Source of the DNA: Acinetobacter sp. S54
GTDB taxonomy: Bacteria > Pseudomonadota > Gammaproteobacteria > Pseudomonadales > Moraxellaceae
Assembly (NCBI RefSeq): GCF_016624945.1
Contig: NZ_JACVUI010000002.1
Location: forward strand, 434,001 to 498,000
Direction of reading: 5' to 3'
Length of the DNA: 64,000 bases
Every line of letters begins with the position of its first letter. Within the stretch, counting starts at the first letter, position 1. The position numbers and the translations under genes were made by a program. The notes beneath the pieces are model-generated. The model made no database searches. It had not been told where the DNA came from and saw only the letters and a list, made by a program, of their open reading frames with translations. Shown in pieces: positions 37,619 through 46,721 of the stretch.

Positions 37619-37749
37619 CAAGCACCCGTATGAAACCTTTTGAGGAATAGAAAATTGCTGTCATGTTGAACGCCATGAGTATGAATTCTGTGTCACCATA
37701 ATAACAATGTGCAGCAGCGACATACTGTTAGATACAAGGATTGTGAAAA

Positions 37750-37782
37750 TAACCCAAGGCTTTCAGGCAAAGCCTTGGGTTA
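37750..37782 (-). terminator. strong rho-independent terminator
   Basis: AACCCAAGGCTTT (37751-37763) pairs over 13 bp with AAAGCCTTGGGTT (37769-37781); on the minus strand the stem is followed by ATTTTC. It ends the monooxygenase-receptor operon and would also stop mesX readthrough. Confidence 0.85.
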
Positions 37783-37799
37783 AAATTTTAAATACGATT

Positions 37800-38993
37800 T
37801 TATGCAATTCGATATTTTGACTCTTCTGGAATACGCTGTAAGGCCTGACGTTGATTTTTAAAGTAAGGCAAAACATGTTCTCCCAATCGATACGCTTCTT
37901 CCAAGTGCGGATAACCTGCCAAGAAGAACAAATCGATCCCAATACTGTTATATTCTTGGATCCGTTCAATAATCTGCTGATAGCTACCAACCAATGCTAC
38001 GCCTGGTGGAATACCAATATAGCCAAAACCAGACCAAACATTGGGGTGGATAAAGAAGTCATACACATTTTTACTTCCCGCTTTATCTGTATATTCTTTT
38101 TCAAAACTTAATACACGTGCAGATCGTAATCCTGCATGGGCAGCAGATGCATGTAAACGCTGTTTTTCAGCAGCTTCATCCAAATAACGTTGTGCCTCGG
38201 CCAAAGCCTCTTGTTCGGTACGGCGGGCAATCGTGTCAATGGATAAACCAAATTTGATCTTGTCACGACCATATTTCGCAGCACGTTGACGGACATCATT
38301 AATCAGTGCTGCAATTTCGCTTGGCTTTTCAGCACGCATTAAATAATAATCCGCATGCTTTGCACCGAATTCTCTGGCAGCTTCTGAAGAGCCTGCGGTA
38401 CAAATAATGGGTAACTCAGCTTTATTGAGCGGATATTTTAATCCACCGCCCTCGGCAGAATAATATTTACCTTGATAATGAAATGATTCGTTGTACCAAT
38501 ACCCTTTTACCACATCCAGAAATTCAGTCGCGCGGATATAACGATCATCATGAGGTGTAACATCTCCAACCTGACGCTGAATCACCTCAGATCCACCATT
38601 AATAATATTCCATACAAGACGATTACCTGTTGCACGCTGATAGGTGGCCGCACTTTGCACTGCATTATATGGACTAAAGTGATAAGGCTGAAATGCCGTC
38701 ACAAAATTCAGCCGTTTGGTTTCTCTGGCCAATAGCGAGCAAACTGTCCAAGGTTCTTCACCTGTAGGTGCATTGACCATCAAAGCACCTGCAAAACCAT
38801 TAATTTCTGCTGCACGTGCCACTTGCCCCAAATAATCAATATAAGTGAAATCATCACCCACTTGGTAATTGGATACAGCTCCTGTATTTTCCACACCAGA
38901 CACACGCGTCCAATCACCACGATTGCGTGGATCGCCTGCTAAAAATTCAGCTTCGCCATGCAAAGGTAAACGCGTAAAAAATTCAATTCCCAT
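37800..38993 (-). CDS. luciferase-like FMN-dependent monooxygenase (SsuD/SfnG type)
   Basis: A 397-residue member of the bacterial luciferase fold, close to alkanesulfonate and dialkylsulfone monooxygenases: GIEFFTRLPLHGEAEF at the start, NGFAGALMVNAPTGEEPWT, LVWNIINGGSEVIQRQVGD and HPNVWSGFGYIGIPPGVALVGSY. These enzymes use FMNH2 and O2 to cleave C-S bonds and need a separate flavin reductase, which is not in the window. GGAG is 6 nt before the ATG. It is 17 bp behind a TonB-dependent receptor gene and so shares that receptor's sigma54 promoter. The substrate is unknown. Confidence 0.85.
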   Translation of the reverse strand: MGIEFFTRLPLHGEAEFLAGDPRNRGDWTRVSGVENTGAVSNYQVGDDFTYIDYLGQVARAAEINGFAGALMVNAPTGEEPWTVCSLLARETKRLNFVTAFQPYHFSPYNAVQSAATYQRATGNRLVWNIINGGSEVIQRQVGDVTPHDDRYIRATEFLDVVKGYWYNESFHYQGKYYSAEGGGLKYPLNKAELPIICTAGSSEAAREFGAKHADYYLMRAEKPSEIAALINDVRQRAAKYGRDKIKFGLSIDTIARRTEQEALAEAQRYLDEAAEKQRLHASAAHAGLRSARVLSFEKEYTDKAGSKNVYDFFIHPNVWSGFGYIGIPPGVALVGSYQQIIERIQEYNSIGIDLFFLAGYPHLEEAYRLGEHVLPYFKNQRQALQRIPEESKYRIA

Positions 38994-39010
38994 GAGGTTC
39001 TCCGTATCAC

Positions 39011-41344
39011 TTAGAATTTAGCTGTAAGAGAAACACCAACCTGACGCGGGTTTCCATATGTTAAAACGTATTGTCCTACTGGACCATTTGGACGACCATG
39101 TACTTGATATTCTTCATTGAGTAAATTCTTCACATATGCATTAACTTGATATTTGTCATTTGCACTGTGATAACCAACATTGGCGTTCCACAAGGTATAA
39201 GACTTTTGACTTAAGATCGGATCAACGGAATAGTCTTGGCGATTGACTAGAAAAAACTCACGATCACGATAACTTGCATCAGTACCCACGATCACACGTG
39301 CGCCATTATTCAGGTTAAACGTATATTCACCGCCAACGCCAAGGGTATATTTAGGTGAACGAACTAAACTATTCCCAGTATTGTCAGCATTAACGACATT
39401 CGTCACAGGATTTTTGTCGATAAAGTCAGTATATTCGCTATCTAAATAAGCCCCCGCGAAACGTAAACGTAGATTTTCCGTCGCTAAATAATCAAGCTCT
39501 AGTTCAGCACCTTTCACTTCCGCTTTTGGTCCATTGGCTAAAACTGAAGTAACGCCTCCCCCTTGGCCCTCTGTTGCAACCAATAAATTGGTTTGAATAT
39601 CTTTATAGTCATAATAGAAAATATTGGCATTTGCGACTAAATCCCCACCCAATAAAGCAGATTTCAAACCGAGTTCATAACTGTTTAAATATTCAGGGTT
39701 AACATCCGCAAGTTGAGTTAGGCTACTGGACAAACCTGTATTAAAACCACCTGAACGGAATCCACGTGCAAATCTGAAATAACTATTCAAATCAGGCGTA
39801 ATCTCATATTCAGGGGTAATATCATAGGTCAGTTCATTCCAAGTTTTTTTACGGCTCGTTGAACCATTAGCATTTGGAGTTGGATTATAGACTGCATTGG
39901 TATAGCCCTCTTTTTTCCACCAGCTCCCTTTTGTATAGTCGCCCGTTGTAATTTGAGTAAGATCTAAATCGATATCTTTTTCTTCGCTTGTCCAGCGCAG
40001 ACCACCTGTCACTTTAAATTTATCTGTGAATTTAAAAGTACTATTTCCAAATACAGCAAAACTTTGCGTGGCTTGATTATAAGTAATATCTCTAAATGCT
40101 GGGGTAGATGCTGTTTGTGACGCAGCGCCATTAGGCAATGTTTTATTTACACGCGCACTGACGCCCGTAGAATCTAAATCTTCGTTAAAATAGTGGAAAC
40201 CTGCAATCCAGCTTAGGCGTTTATCTGCATCAGATGAGATCCGAAACTCTTGGCTGTACTGACGCCATTCGTTGTCGCTATAGCTTCGCGCAACATCATA
40301 AGGTGTATAGTCACCATCTGAAATCGACTTTTGTGTGGTCTTATCAAAAGCAGTGATAGAGGTAAACGTATGCCCACCGCCCAGATCACCAGTTAACGTT
40401 AATGATGCTCCATCATGCTGAATTTTATTACTTTCATCCAGATCTAAATTGGTGTCACGACCATCAGGTCGCTCATAGATTCCCCAGTATTTCCCAACAC
40501 TTAAAGAACCATTACTTCCTAAACCGTTGTAGGTTTGGCTATGCAAATTGACCAATGCATTCCATTGATCATTGACTTTACCTAAAATCTGGAAGCGAAA
40601 CGATTTTTTATCAACATTTCCATAGTCCTCTCCATTGGCCAGATTCTTTGCATAACCATCACGATCTTCAGAATAAAAAGCGCCCCGTACTGCAATATTA
40701 TCTGAGATTTTACCATTTGCAGCACCCTCAAAGGTACGCAGGTTATAATCACCTACACCAATGGTTGCATAGCCATTTGGTTTTTCTGAAAAGGTCGGTT
40801 TTTTAGAAATATAATTAACTGCGCCCGCTGTGGTATTTTTTCCATAGAGTGTTCCCTGAGGACCACGTAATACTTCAATACGTTCTAGATCAAATAAATC
40901 CCCTGCACCTGCAACAGGCGCATTCAAGTAAACACCATCAGCATAAATACCAACCGGAAATACAGTCGATGCCGCCACATCCCCCGTTCCTAAACCACGA
41001 ATATACCAGCGTGGGCGACTATCGCCATCAGGATTTTCTGCAGCAGCATTTGGCGTATACGTCAGCACATCGCCAATAAATGTCGAACCTTTTGCAGCCA
41101 AATCTTTGCCTGAAACTGCGGTAATCGCAGTGGGAACTTTTTGAATATTTTGCGCTCGATATTGTGCTGTTACGATCACATCATTTAATTTTTTGACGTC
41201 TTTTGCATTGACGACTTGAGCTTGTTGCTCTGTAGTAATGTCTGTATCAACATCTTCATTTGCCAAAGCCAGTGTCGAAACACTCGCTGTTACCCCCCAC
41301 ATAGCAGTTAAAATACTCTGCCTAATTTTTGTTACCTTAAACAT
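39011..41344 (-). CDS. TonB-dependent receptor of the sulfur regulon (777 aa)
   Basis: A 777-residue outer-membrane receptor. Signal ending STLALA, TonB box-like VIVTAQYRAQNIQKVP, plug with RWYIRGLGTGDVAASTVFPVGIYADGVYL (split in strands) and IEVLRGPQGTLYGKNTTAGAVNYISKKP, and a barrel ending VSLTAKF. It belongs to the group of receptors for small organic ligands rather than siderophores, judged from the long RGPQGTLYG plug and no STN domain. A sigma54 promoter lies 35 bp before the ATG. Co-transcription with a luciferase-like monooxygenase suggests an organosulfur ligand. Confidence 0.88.
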   Translation of the reverse strand: MFKVTKIRQSILTAMWGVTASVSTLALANEDVDTDITTEQQAQVVNAKDVKKLNDVIVTAQYRAQNIQKVPTAITAVSGKDLAAKGSTFIGDVLTYTPNAAAENPDGDSRPRWYIRGLGTGDVAASTVFPVGIYADGVYLNAPVAGAGDLFDLERIEVLRGPQGTLYGKNTTAGAVNYISKKPTFSEKPNGYATIGVGDYNLRTFEGAANGKISDNIAVRGAFYSEDRDGYAKNLANGEDYGNVDKKSFRFQILGKVNDQWNALVNLHSQTYNGLGSNGSLSVGKYWGIYERPDGRDTNLDLDESNKIQHDGASLTLTGDLGGGHTFTSITAFDKTTQKSISDGDYTPYDVARSYSDNEWRQYSQEFRISSDADKRLSWIAGFHYFNEDLDSTGVSARVNKTLPNGAASQTASTPAFRDITYNQATQSFAVFGNSTFKFTDKFKVTGGLRWTSEEKDIDLDLTQITTGDYTKGSWWKKEGYTNAVYNPTPNANGSTSRKKTWNELTYDITPEYEITPDLNSYFRFARGFRSGGFNTGLSSSLTQLADVNPEYLNSYELGLKSALLGGDLVANANIFYYDYKDIQTNLLVATEGQGGGVTSVLANGPKAEVKGAELELDYLATENLRLRFAGAYLDSEYTDFIDKNPVTNVVNADNTGNSLVRSPKYTLGVGGEYTFNLNNGARVIVGTDASYRDREFFLVNRQDYSVDPILSQKSYTLWNANVGYHSANDKYQVNAYVKNLLNEEYQVHGRPNGPVGQYVLTYGNPRQVGVSLTAKF

Positions 41345-41378
41345 GGTGACTCCATTTAAATAAATCTATTCTTCTATT

Positions 41379-41394
41379 GGCAACTTCTATGCCA
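41379..41394 (-). promoter_or_regulatory. sigma54 promoter for the 777-aa receptor
   Basis: On the minus strand TGGCATAGAAGTTGCC: GG and GC of the -24 and -12 elements 10 bp apart, matching TGGCAC-N5-TTGCW with one weak end base. It lies 35 bp upstream of the start codon. Confidence 0.75.
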
Positions 41395-41488
41395 TTTAAT
41401 TTATTTAAATATTTTCAATTACTTATAAAATAAAAATGAAATTTATTATTAAATTTTGCTGATAGATAAACATTTTCACCCAACTTAT

Positions 41489-41505
41489 TGCTGTTATTCC
41501 AACAT
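41489..41505 (-). promoter_or_regulatory. candidate SfnR enhancer site
   Basis: Minus-strand ATGTTGGAATAACAGCA, about 95 bp upstream of the sigma54 element. It fits the shared pattern WTGTTK-N7-RRCW found near all other sigma54 promoters here. Confidence 0.45.
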
Positions 41506-41541
41506 TGTTGATTTGATCTTTATATCTCAAAGAAAAATGAA

Positions 41542-41567
41542 TAAAAAAGCCATACAAAGGTATGGCC
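41542..41567 (-). terminator. rho-independent terminator of the 870-aa receptor gene
   Basis: GCCATAC-CTTT-GTATGGC on the minus strand (41549-41566) followed by six U residues, 25 bp past the receptor stop. Confidence 0.85.
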
Positions 41568-41591
41568 TATAATCATCAAAAGAACTATTGC

Positions 41592-44204
41592 TTAAAATTT
41601 ATAGCTAAACTGTCCCTGTACTGTGAGTGGGCGCATCGGTTGTAAAAACTCACTATTTGCTCCCGCTAAACCATTCACGAAATTGCGTTCATTGGTCAAA
41701 TTGAGAATATTTAGGCCTACTGTCCATTGCGGTTGGCGATAATATAGCCCCAAATCTAAATTATAATTATTTGGAACTTTGACCGTCTGGCTTAAATTGG
41801 TATACCAATCACTGGTCCACCAGCCTGACAGATTCACACCAAAACCAGATTGATGTTGGTAATCTACATAAGCACTTGCAGAATACTTCGGAATTCCAGC
41901 CGCATCATAACGTCCCGCTTTACGCTGATTTAAAGCATTACTGTCTCCCCAAACCGTAGCATTGTCTGCATGAAATCCAAAGGGTGAAAAGCCAGCAGGA
42001 ATAATTGAACTATATTCAGCGTCTAAATAAGTTAAATTCCCACCGATCGCAATATTTTTCTGCAACTGCCAACGTAATGAAGATTCAATTCCTTTAATTT
42101 CAAAACGTGCCATATTGCCATTGGTATCAGGCGATAAATCACGTTTTTGCTCAAATCCACTAAGTGTTAAAAACAATTGATCTTTGATTGGTTCATATTT
42201 AAAGCCCAATTCTTTTAGTTCGCTTTGACTATCAAACGCTAGAGGATTGAGTAGATTACCTGCCCCCCAGATCAAAAATGGTCCAAAAACTCCCGTATTT
42301 AATGCCGTGCTTTTATCATAGGTAAAGTATAAGGTCGTCTTTTCTGTCGGCTTCACAAATGTACTGGCTTGATAACTCAACAAACTATATTCATTACTAT
42401 CTGAACGAAGATCAGCGGGTACCAGCACCAATGGATTTTCAAGCTTGGCTTTGATAGAACTATGATTAATCCCAAGATTCACCCCAAAAACATCATTAAA
42501 TGTGAAATTTTGCTGAGTAAATACACTAAATGTATCCCAAAAGCCTGTTCCCGTATAAACAGCTCCACCGCCATTAGGAGGAAAGCCCCCCTTTTCCGCA
42601 TATAAACCATCACCGATAGGATACATTGCGGGTAGGTTTAAATATCCAAAATATTGAGAATATTGAGGAACGCCTGCTTGTCCAATCCAGCCCCCAGTCG
42701 AAGAACTATTATTTACCAATCCTAATAGATCCCCCGGATTTTTTTGAGAAGGATCGTTAGTCAAATCATAGGGATTAATATTAAAACTATTATTTGCCGC
42801 TAAGGACGTGAATTTTTCATGACGATATGCTCCCCCAGTGCTGCTTTTATTATTGACATTAATGCCAAATAACTCAAAGTCATAATCAGCCAAAAACTCA
42901 AACCGGTTATCAAATAGTTCATGCTCCAGATCAGTAAAGAAACTCCCAACCGAATCACCTAAATCTTTGCTGTTTTGATAAAGCGCACTATTGGAAATAG
43001 ACCAATGATCATTTAAATCTTTGACCAGTTTTAATTGGGTACTGAATCGCTTGGCACTATTTTTATCTTCGCTTCGACCTGAGACATTATCATCCAATTT
43101 AACTAGTTCATTTCCTGGAATAGATGGATCATAGACCCAACCCTTAATGCTTCCTGCCTGATCAGCTGTCGAATTGGGTAAGGGTGTTGTTTGCACAGGG
43201 CCGACCGCAATATATTGATTCTTGTCATTCTTCTGTCGAGTTTGCCAACCAATAACTTTGGAATTTGCTGCCCCAGACTCAAATACTGGCGACCAGAAAG
43301 TTGAGCCATTTTGAATAATTGGAGTGGCTCTCCCTTTGTAATATAAACCATTGTCAACCGATTGTTGGGTGGCTCTGTTCCAGCCATGCGTGACATTAAA
43401 ATCGTAATAATCATCATAAGTGATGTTCCAGTCAACACGTAAGCTGTCATCTGGTCGCCAAGCCAAGGCCCCATAAAATGCATTAAAGTTATTTTTCACA
43501 TTGTCATAATAATCATCAGTTTTTTGAGCTGTGGCACTGACACGAAATGCGAGTTCTTTAGAAATGGGCGCAGTATGATCAATACTGACAGAAAAATTAG
43601 GTTCCGCACCTTTGCCTTCATAGATGGAACCCACTGAACCAGCAATCGTTGTTTCTGCTTTATTAAAGCTTGGCTTTTTAGTGAGGTAATTAATATATCC
43701 ACCTGAACCTGAAGTCGGGGCGAAAATTACGCCCGTCGGTCCTGCCACAATATCAGCTGCTTCATAAGCATTTAAATTGGTCGGATGACGGGTACTGTAA
43801 ATCCTTTGGCTATCTTGAAATACTTCTGAGTTTTGTCCTCGAATTTGTGGCGCGAAATTGGCATTTTGCCCTCCACCTCGAGTAATACTTGGCGCATATT
43901 TTACTAAATCATCGGCACTACGAATTACATCTTCGCGAAACTGCTGTTCTGTAACTTGTGAGACTACACGTGGTGTATCCAATACTGAACTATCCGTTCC
44001 ATAAATAGAGGTCACTCTACGATTTGGAACAACAGTTTGTGTTTTATTTGCTCCAGTCACCACGACATCTTCTAAAGTAATGACATCATTTTCAGCATCA
44101 TTCGTTTTTTGGGGTGTATCTTCAGCAAAAACATAGAGGGGAAAAGCCACCCCAAATATGCCAAGCGCAATGACTAAAGGTTTTAGTTGAAAAGGCTGTT
44201 TCAT
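41592..44204 (-). CDS. TonB-dependent receptor of the sulfur regulon (870 aa)
   Basis: An 870-residue outer-membrane receptor. Signal ending LYVFAED, TonB-box region DVVVTGANKTQTVVPNRR, plug motifs RSADDLVKYAPSITRGG, IRGQNSEVFQDSQRIYS and GPTGVIFAPTSGSGGYINYLTKKP, and a long barrel ending VQGQFSYKF. It is monocistronic with its own terminator. A sigma54 promoter lies 35 bp upstream, divergent from that of a solute-binding lipoprotein, and both share one putative enhancer. The two probably act on the same substrate. Confidence 0.88.
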   Translation of the reverse strand: MKQPFQLKPLVIALGIFGVAFPLYVFAEDTPQKTNDAENDVITLEDVVVTGANKTQTVVPNRRVTSIYGTDSSVLDTPRVVSQVTEQQFREDVIRSADDLVKYAPSITRGGGQNANFAPQIRGQNSEVFQDSQRIYSTRHPTNLNAYEAADIVAGPTGVIFAPTSGSGGYINYLTKKPSFNKAETTIAGSVGSIYEGKGAEPNFSVSIDHTAPISKELAFRVSATAQKTDDYYDNVKNNFNAFYGALAWRPDDSLRVDWNITYDDYYDFNVTHGWNRATQQSVDNGLYYKGRATPIIQNGSTFWSPVFESGAANSKVIGWQTRQKNDKNQYIAVGPVQTTPLPNSTADQAGSIKGWVYDPSIPGNELVKLDDNVSGRSEDKNSAKRFSTQLKLVKDLNDHWSISNSALYQNSKDLGDSVGSFFTDLEHELFDNRFEFLADYDFELFGINVNNKSSTGGAYRHEKFTSLAANNSFNINPYDLTNDPSQKNPGDLLGLVNNSSSTGGWIGQAGVPQYSQYFGYLNLPAMYPIGDGLYAEKGGFPPNGGGAVYTGTGFWDTFSVFTQQNFTFNDVFGVNLGINHSSIKAKLENPLVLVPADLRSDSNEYSLLSYQASTFVKPTEKTTLYFTYDKSTALNTGVFGPFLIWGAGNLLNPLAFDSQSELKELGFKYEPIKDQLFLTLSGFEQKRDLSPDTNGNMARFEIKGIESSLRWQLQKNIAIGGNLTYLDAEYSSIIPAGFSPFGFHADNATVWGDSNALNQRKAGRYDAAGIPKYSASAYVDYQHQSGFGVNLSGWWTSDWYTNLSQTVKVPNNYNLDLGLYYRQPQWTVGLNILNLTNERNFVNGLAGANSEFLQPMRPLTVQGQFSYKF

Positions 44205-44238
44205 ATCAGACTCAGTAAAGTAAATTTACAAGGCGTTA

Positions 44239-44254
44239 CGCAAAGCTTATGCCA
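44239..44254 (-). promoter_or_regulatory. sigma54 promoter for the 870-aa receptor
   Basis: Minus-strand TGGCATAAGCTTTGCG: correct GG/GC spacing and TTGC at -12, 35 bp upstream of the ATG. Confidence 0.8.
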
Positions 44255-44358
44255 ATCATTTATTTACATAAAAATCATAGGTAATGCCTTGATTTAGTTA
44301 TTTTTTATTTTTAATTATTTATTTATCACTTTTAAGAAGATTTATTTTTTCAACAGAT

Positions 44359-44375
44359 TTGTTGGAATAAAGACA
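44359..44375 (+). promoter_or_regulatory. candidate SfnR enhancer site between divergent promoters
   Basis: TTGTTGGAATAAAGACA, about 105 bp from the minus-strand and 62 bp from the plus-strand sigma54 element. A nearby CAACA-N4-TGTTG inverted repeat (44351-44364) overlaps it. Confidence 0.45.
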
Positions 44376-44436
44376 GTACTAAAAAATATAAACAATATAA
44401 CCCAATGATAAATATTAAAAAATTATAAAAAAAACT

Positions 44437-44452
44437 TGGCATTTATTCTGCA
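44437..44452 (+). promoter_or_regulatory. sigma54 promoter for the Tat-exported binding protein
   Basis: TGGCATTTATTCTGCA: GG and GC elements with standard spacing, 38 bp before the ATG at 44490. It overlaps the TTG at 44436, ruling that out as a translation start. Confidence 0.8.
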
Positions 44453-44489
44453 AGACCAATACAGACGATTATCAAACACGGTGTTTTTA

Positions 44490-46073
44490 ATGAAAAATCA
44501 ATCATTTCTGTTATCACGACGAAAGTTTTTAGCACAAAGCCTTACCGCGATAGGAGGTGTTTCGTTAATCGGTGGTTTATCTGGCTGTGGCCAATCTCCC
44601 CAAACCTCTGCTGAATCACAAAATTCTTCTTCGGTAACCCCTAAACATGGTGGAACTATTCGGCTAGGTCTGATTGGTGGACAACAGTCAGGTAGTTTAG
44701 ATCCCCATCTATCTACCTCTAGTGCAGGAATTACCCGAGGTTTTGCCATTTATAATAAGCTCTGGGAATGGGACGAAAATATGCTTCCACGCCTTGCCTT
44801 GGCTGAGTTTGCTGAACCCAACCATAATGCCAGTGAATGGACAATTCGACTGCGTAAAGGTTTAGAGTTTCATCATGGCAAAACCATCACTGCAGATGAT
44901 GTGATTTTTTCAATAAAACGTTTAACTGATCCGAAACTTGCTTCGCCGTTTCGCAATTTAGTGCAATGGATTGACCGAGACCGTATTCAAAAACTGGATG
45001 AATATACCGTTCGTATTCCTTTTATCAACTCGATTTCAGGTTTCGTTGCCCTGCCAGAAACATGGGTGAATTTTGGCGGAATTGTACCCACCGATTTTGA
45101 TCCAATCCATAATCCAGTAGGTGCAGGTCCTTATAAAGTCCAACAATTTATACCCGGTCAGCGCTCGGTTTTCACTCGTTTTGAAAACTATTTCAAAACT
45201 GGTCAACCTTATGCAGACAGTTTTGAAGTGATTGATTTTAAGGATCAAGTCTCTCGTTTAAATGCATTATTAGCAGGGCAAATTGATGTCGCCAATGCAA
45301 TTTCTCCTGAATATATAAAAATTCTGGAGCAAGCAAAACATATTCAAACTATTCGCTCCCAGACAAATACTCATAATAGTTTTGACTTTAATACCCAACA
45401 AGCTCCTTTTAATGATCCCAGAGTGCGTCAGGCATTTCGTTTAATTGCCAATCGTGAGGAACTCGTACAGCGTGGATTGAATGGTCAGGGACGTATCGCC
45501 AATGATCTCTATTCACCACAAGACCCCGCTTTTTTAAAATTACCGCAGCGTCAGCAAAATATTACTGAGGCAAAGAATTTATTGGCACAAGCAGGTTTTA
45601 AAGAAGGTTTAAATGTTGAACTAATTACTTCAGTTGGAAGTGCTCAGCCGGCACTGATCTTTGCTGAACAGGCTAAACTTGCTAATGTCACTATACGCGT
45701 AAAGCAAGTTGATGTTGCCACATTTAATGGACCTGATCGAACTAAATGGCAGTTGTCGAGTAATGCCACCAATGTCGGTACGCCTTATTTATCCACCGCG
45801 GTTGTCAACGATGCACCGATTTCAACAACCCATAAAATCAATTTTAAAGATCCTGAATATAGTGAGCTGTTTTACAAAGCACTTGCCGAACCAGATTTAG
45901 CAAAACGAAAAATCCATTTAGCTCAAGCACAGAAAATTCAACACGAACGTGGCGGAATGCTGATCTGGGGATTTAGCCACACCATTGATGCAGCAGCAAA
46001 AGATATTGGAGGGTTAGCACCTGAACATACCATTTTTCCAACATGGCGTTTTGAGAAATTATGGAAAGCCTAA
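44490..46073 (+). CDS. Tat-exported solute-binding lipoprotein (peptide/nickel/glutathione type)
   Basis: A 527-residue SBP_bac_5 protein. The N-terminus combines a twin-arginine motif (SRRKFL) with a lipobox (GLSGCG), so it should leave folded through Tat and be lipid-anchored. The mature part has GGTIRLGLIGGQQSGSLDPH, NYFKTGQPYADSFEV and VRQAFRLIANREELVQRGLNG, as in DppA/OppA/GsiB-type proteins. Such proteins normally feed a DppBCDF-type importer, but no matching permease or ATPase is nearby. The ATG at 44490 follows a sigma54 promoter; an upstream TTG lies inside that promoter. A dedicated tatABC occurs 9 kb downstream. Confidence 0.88.
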   Translation: MKNQSFLLSRRKFLAQSLTAIGGVSLIGGLSGCGQSPQTSAESQNSSSVTPKHGGTIRLGLIGGQQSGSLDPHLSTSSAGITRGFAIYNKLWEWDENMLPRLALAEFAEPNHNASEWTIRLRKGLEFHHGKTITADDVIFSIKRLTDPKLASPFRNLVQWIDRDRIQKLDEYTVRIPFINSISGFVALPETWVNFGGIVPTDFDPIHNPVGAGPYKVQQFIPGQRSVFTRFENYFKTGQPYADSFEVIDFKDQVSRLNALLAGQIDVANAISPEYIKILEQAKHIQTIRSQTNTHNSFDFNTQQAPFNDPRVRQAFRLIANREELVQRGLNGQGRIANDLYSPQDPAFLKLPQRQQNITEAKNLLAQAGFKEGLNVELITSVGSAQPALIFAEQAKLANVTIRVKQVDVATFNGPDRTKWQLSSNATNVGTPYLSTAVVNDAPISTTHKINFKDPEYSELFYKALAEPDLAKRKIHLAQAQKIQHERGGMLIWGFSHTIDAAAKDIGGLAPEHTIFPTWRFEKLWKA

Positions 46074-46085
46074 TCTAAGACAAAC

Positions 46086-46110
46086 ATGGTTCACGTCTAT
46101 AGTGAACCAT
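46086..46110. other. 9-bp inverted repeat after the binding-protein gene
   Basis: ATGGTTCAC-GTCTATA-GTGAACCAT, a perfect hairpin 13 bp after the stop, ahead of the terminator. It may stabilise the mRNA 3' end. Confidence 0.5.
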
Positions 46111-46125
46111 ATTGATTTATTTAGA

Positions 46126-46155
46126 GGGTGCTGGCCAACGCACCCTTATTTTTAA
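46126..46155 (+). terminator. rho-independent terminator of the binding-protein gene
   Basis: GGGTGC (46126-46131) pairs with GCACCC (46140-46145), followed by TTATTTTTAAT. Confidence 0.8.
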
Positions 46156-46269
46156 TACTATTATTTTTAATATTTTAACCGAATTATGATGTTGAGATGT
46201 TTTGTGGAATCTCAATGCTTCTGTATATTTTCCCTCTACACAAAACCATCACTGAATACGTTTAAACAA

Positions 46270-46296
46270 ATTATAAAAAAAGCTGCCGTAGCAGCT
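46270..46296 (-). terminator. rho-independent terminator of tonB-exbB-exbD
   Basis: Minus-strand AGCTGC-TACG-GCAGCT (46281-46296) followed by seven U residues, 21 bp past the exbD stop. Confidence 0.88.
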
Positions 46297-46316
46297 ATTT
46301 GGGTGTTTCTCAAATA

Positions 46317-46721
46317 TTATTTGGGTACTGTTATCACAGAGAGTTTATCGACGCCCACCCTTTCAATGCCTGCTAATAATTTTGCTACTGTTCCATAAGG
46401 TACAGTCTCATCAGCGTTCAAGTTCAAGGCTAACTTCGGATTACTATCTTTACGTGATTGAATCTCCTGCTCGAAATTGGCAAGCGTCACTTTATCTTTA
46501 TCAAGAAATATTTCACCCTGCGGATTGACACTAATCACTACTGCTTTGTTCTGGTCAGTTGACTGTGTCGGTGCAGCTTTCGGCAAATTCACTTTCACGG
46601 TATTGGTCAGTAAAGGCGCTGTAACAATAAACACGATAAGTAAAACCAACATCACATCCACCAAAGGTGTAATGTTAATATCACTGACGACATCATCGTC
46701 TTGAGAGGTAGAAATTGCCAT
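46317..46721 (-). CDS. exbD: ExbD, second TonB system
   Basis: A 134-residue ExbD/TolR protein: short cytoplasmic start, one membrane helix (PLVDVMLVLLIVFIVTAPLL) with the conserved proton-path Asp, and a periplasmic domain (VVISVNPQGEIFLDKDKV, then GIERVGVDKLSVIT). It overlaps exbB by one nucleotide and ends the tonB-exbB-exbD operon. With ExbB it uses the proton gradient to energise TonB, here presumably for the three receptors of the sulfur regulon. Confidence 0.93.
   Translation of the reverse strand: MAISTSQDDDVVSDINITPLVDVMLVLLIVFIVTAPLLTNTVKVNLPKAAPTQSTDQNKAVVISVNPQGEIFLDKDKVTLANFEQEIQSRKDSNPKLALNLNADETVPYGTVAKLLAGIERVGVDKLSVITVPK

Noticed and set aside
37619..37749. Possible remnant of mesD downstream of mesX
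   Set aside because: I find only a 6-codon frame and no residues resembling a methionine synthase, so no pseudogene is called.
44498..44749. 83-aa minus-strand ORF antisense to the Tat lipoprotein
   Set aside because: Lies wholly inside a well-supported gene and has no independent evidence.
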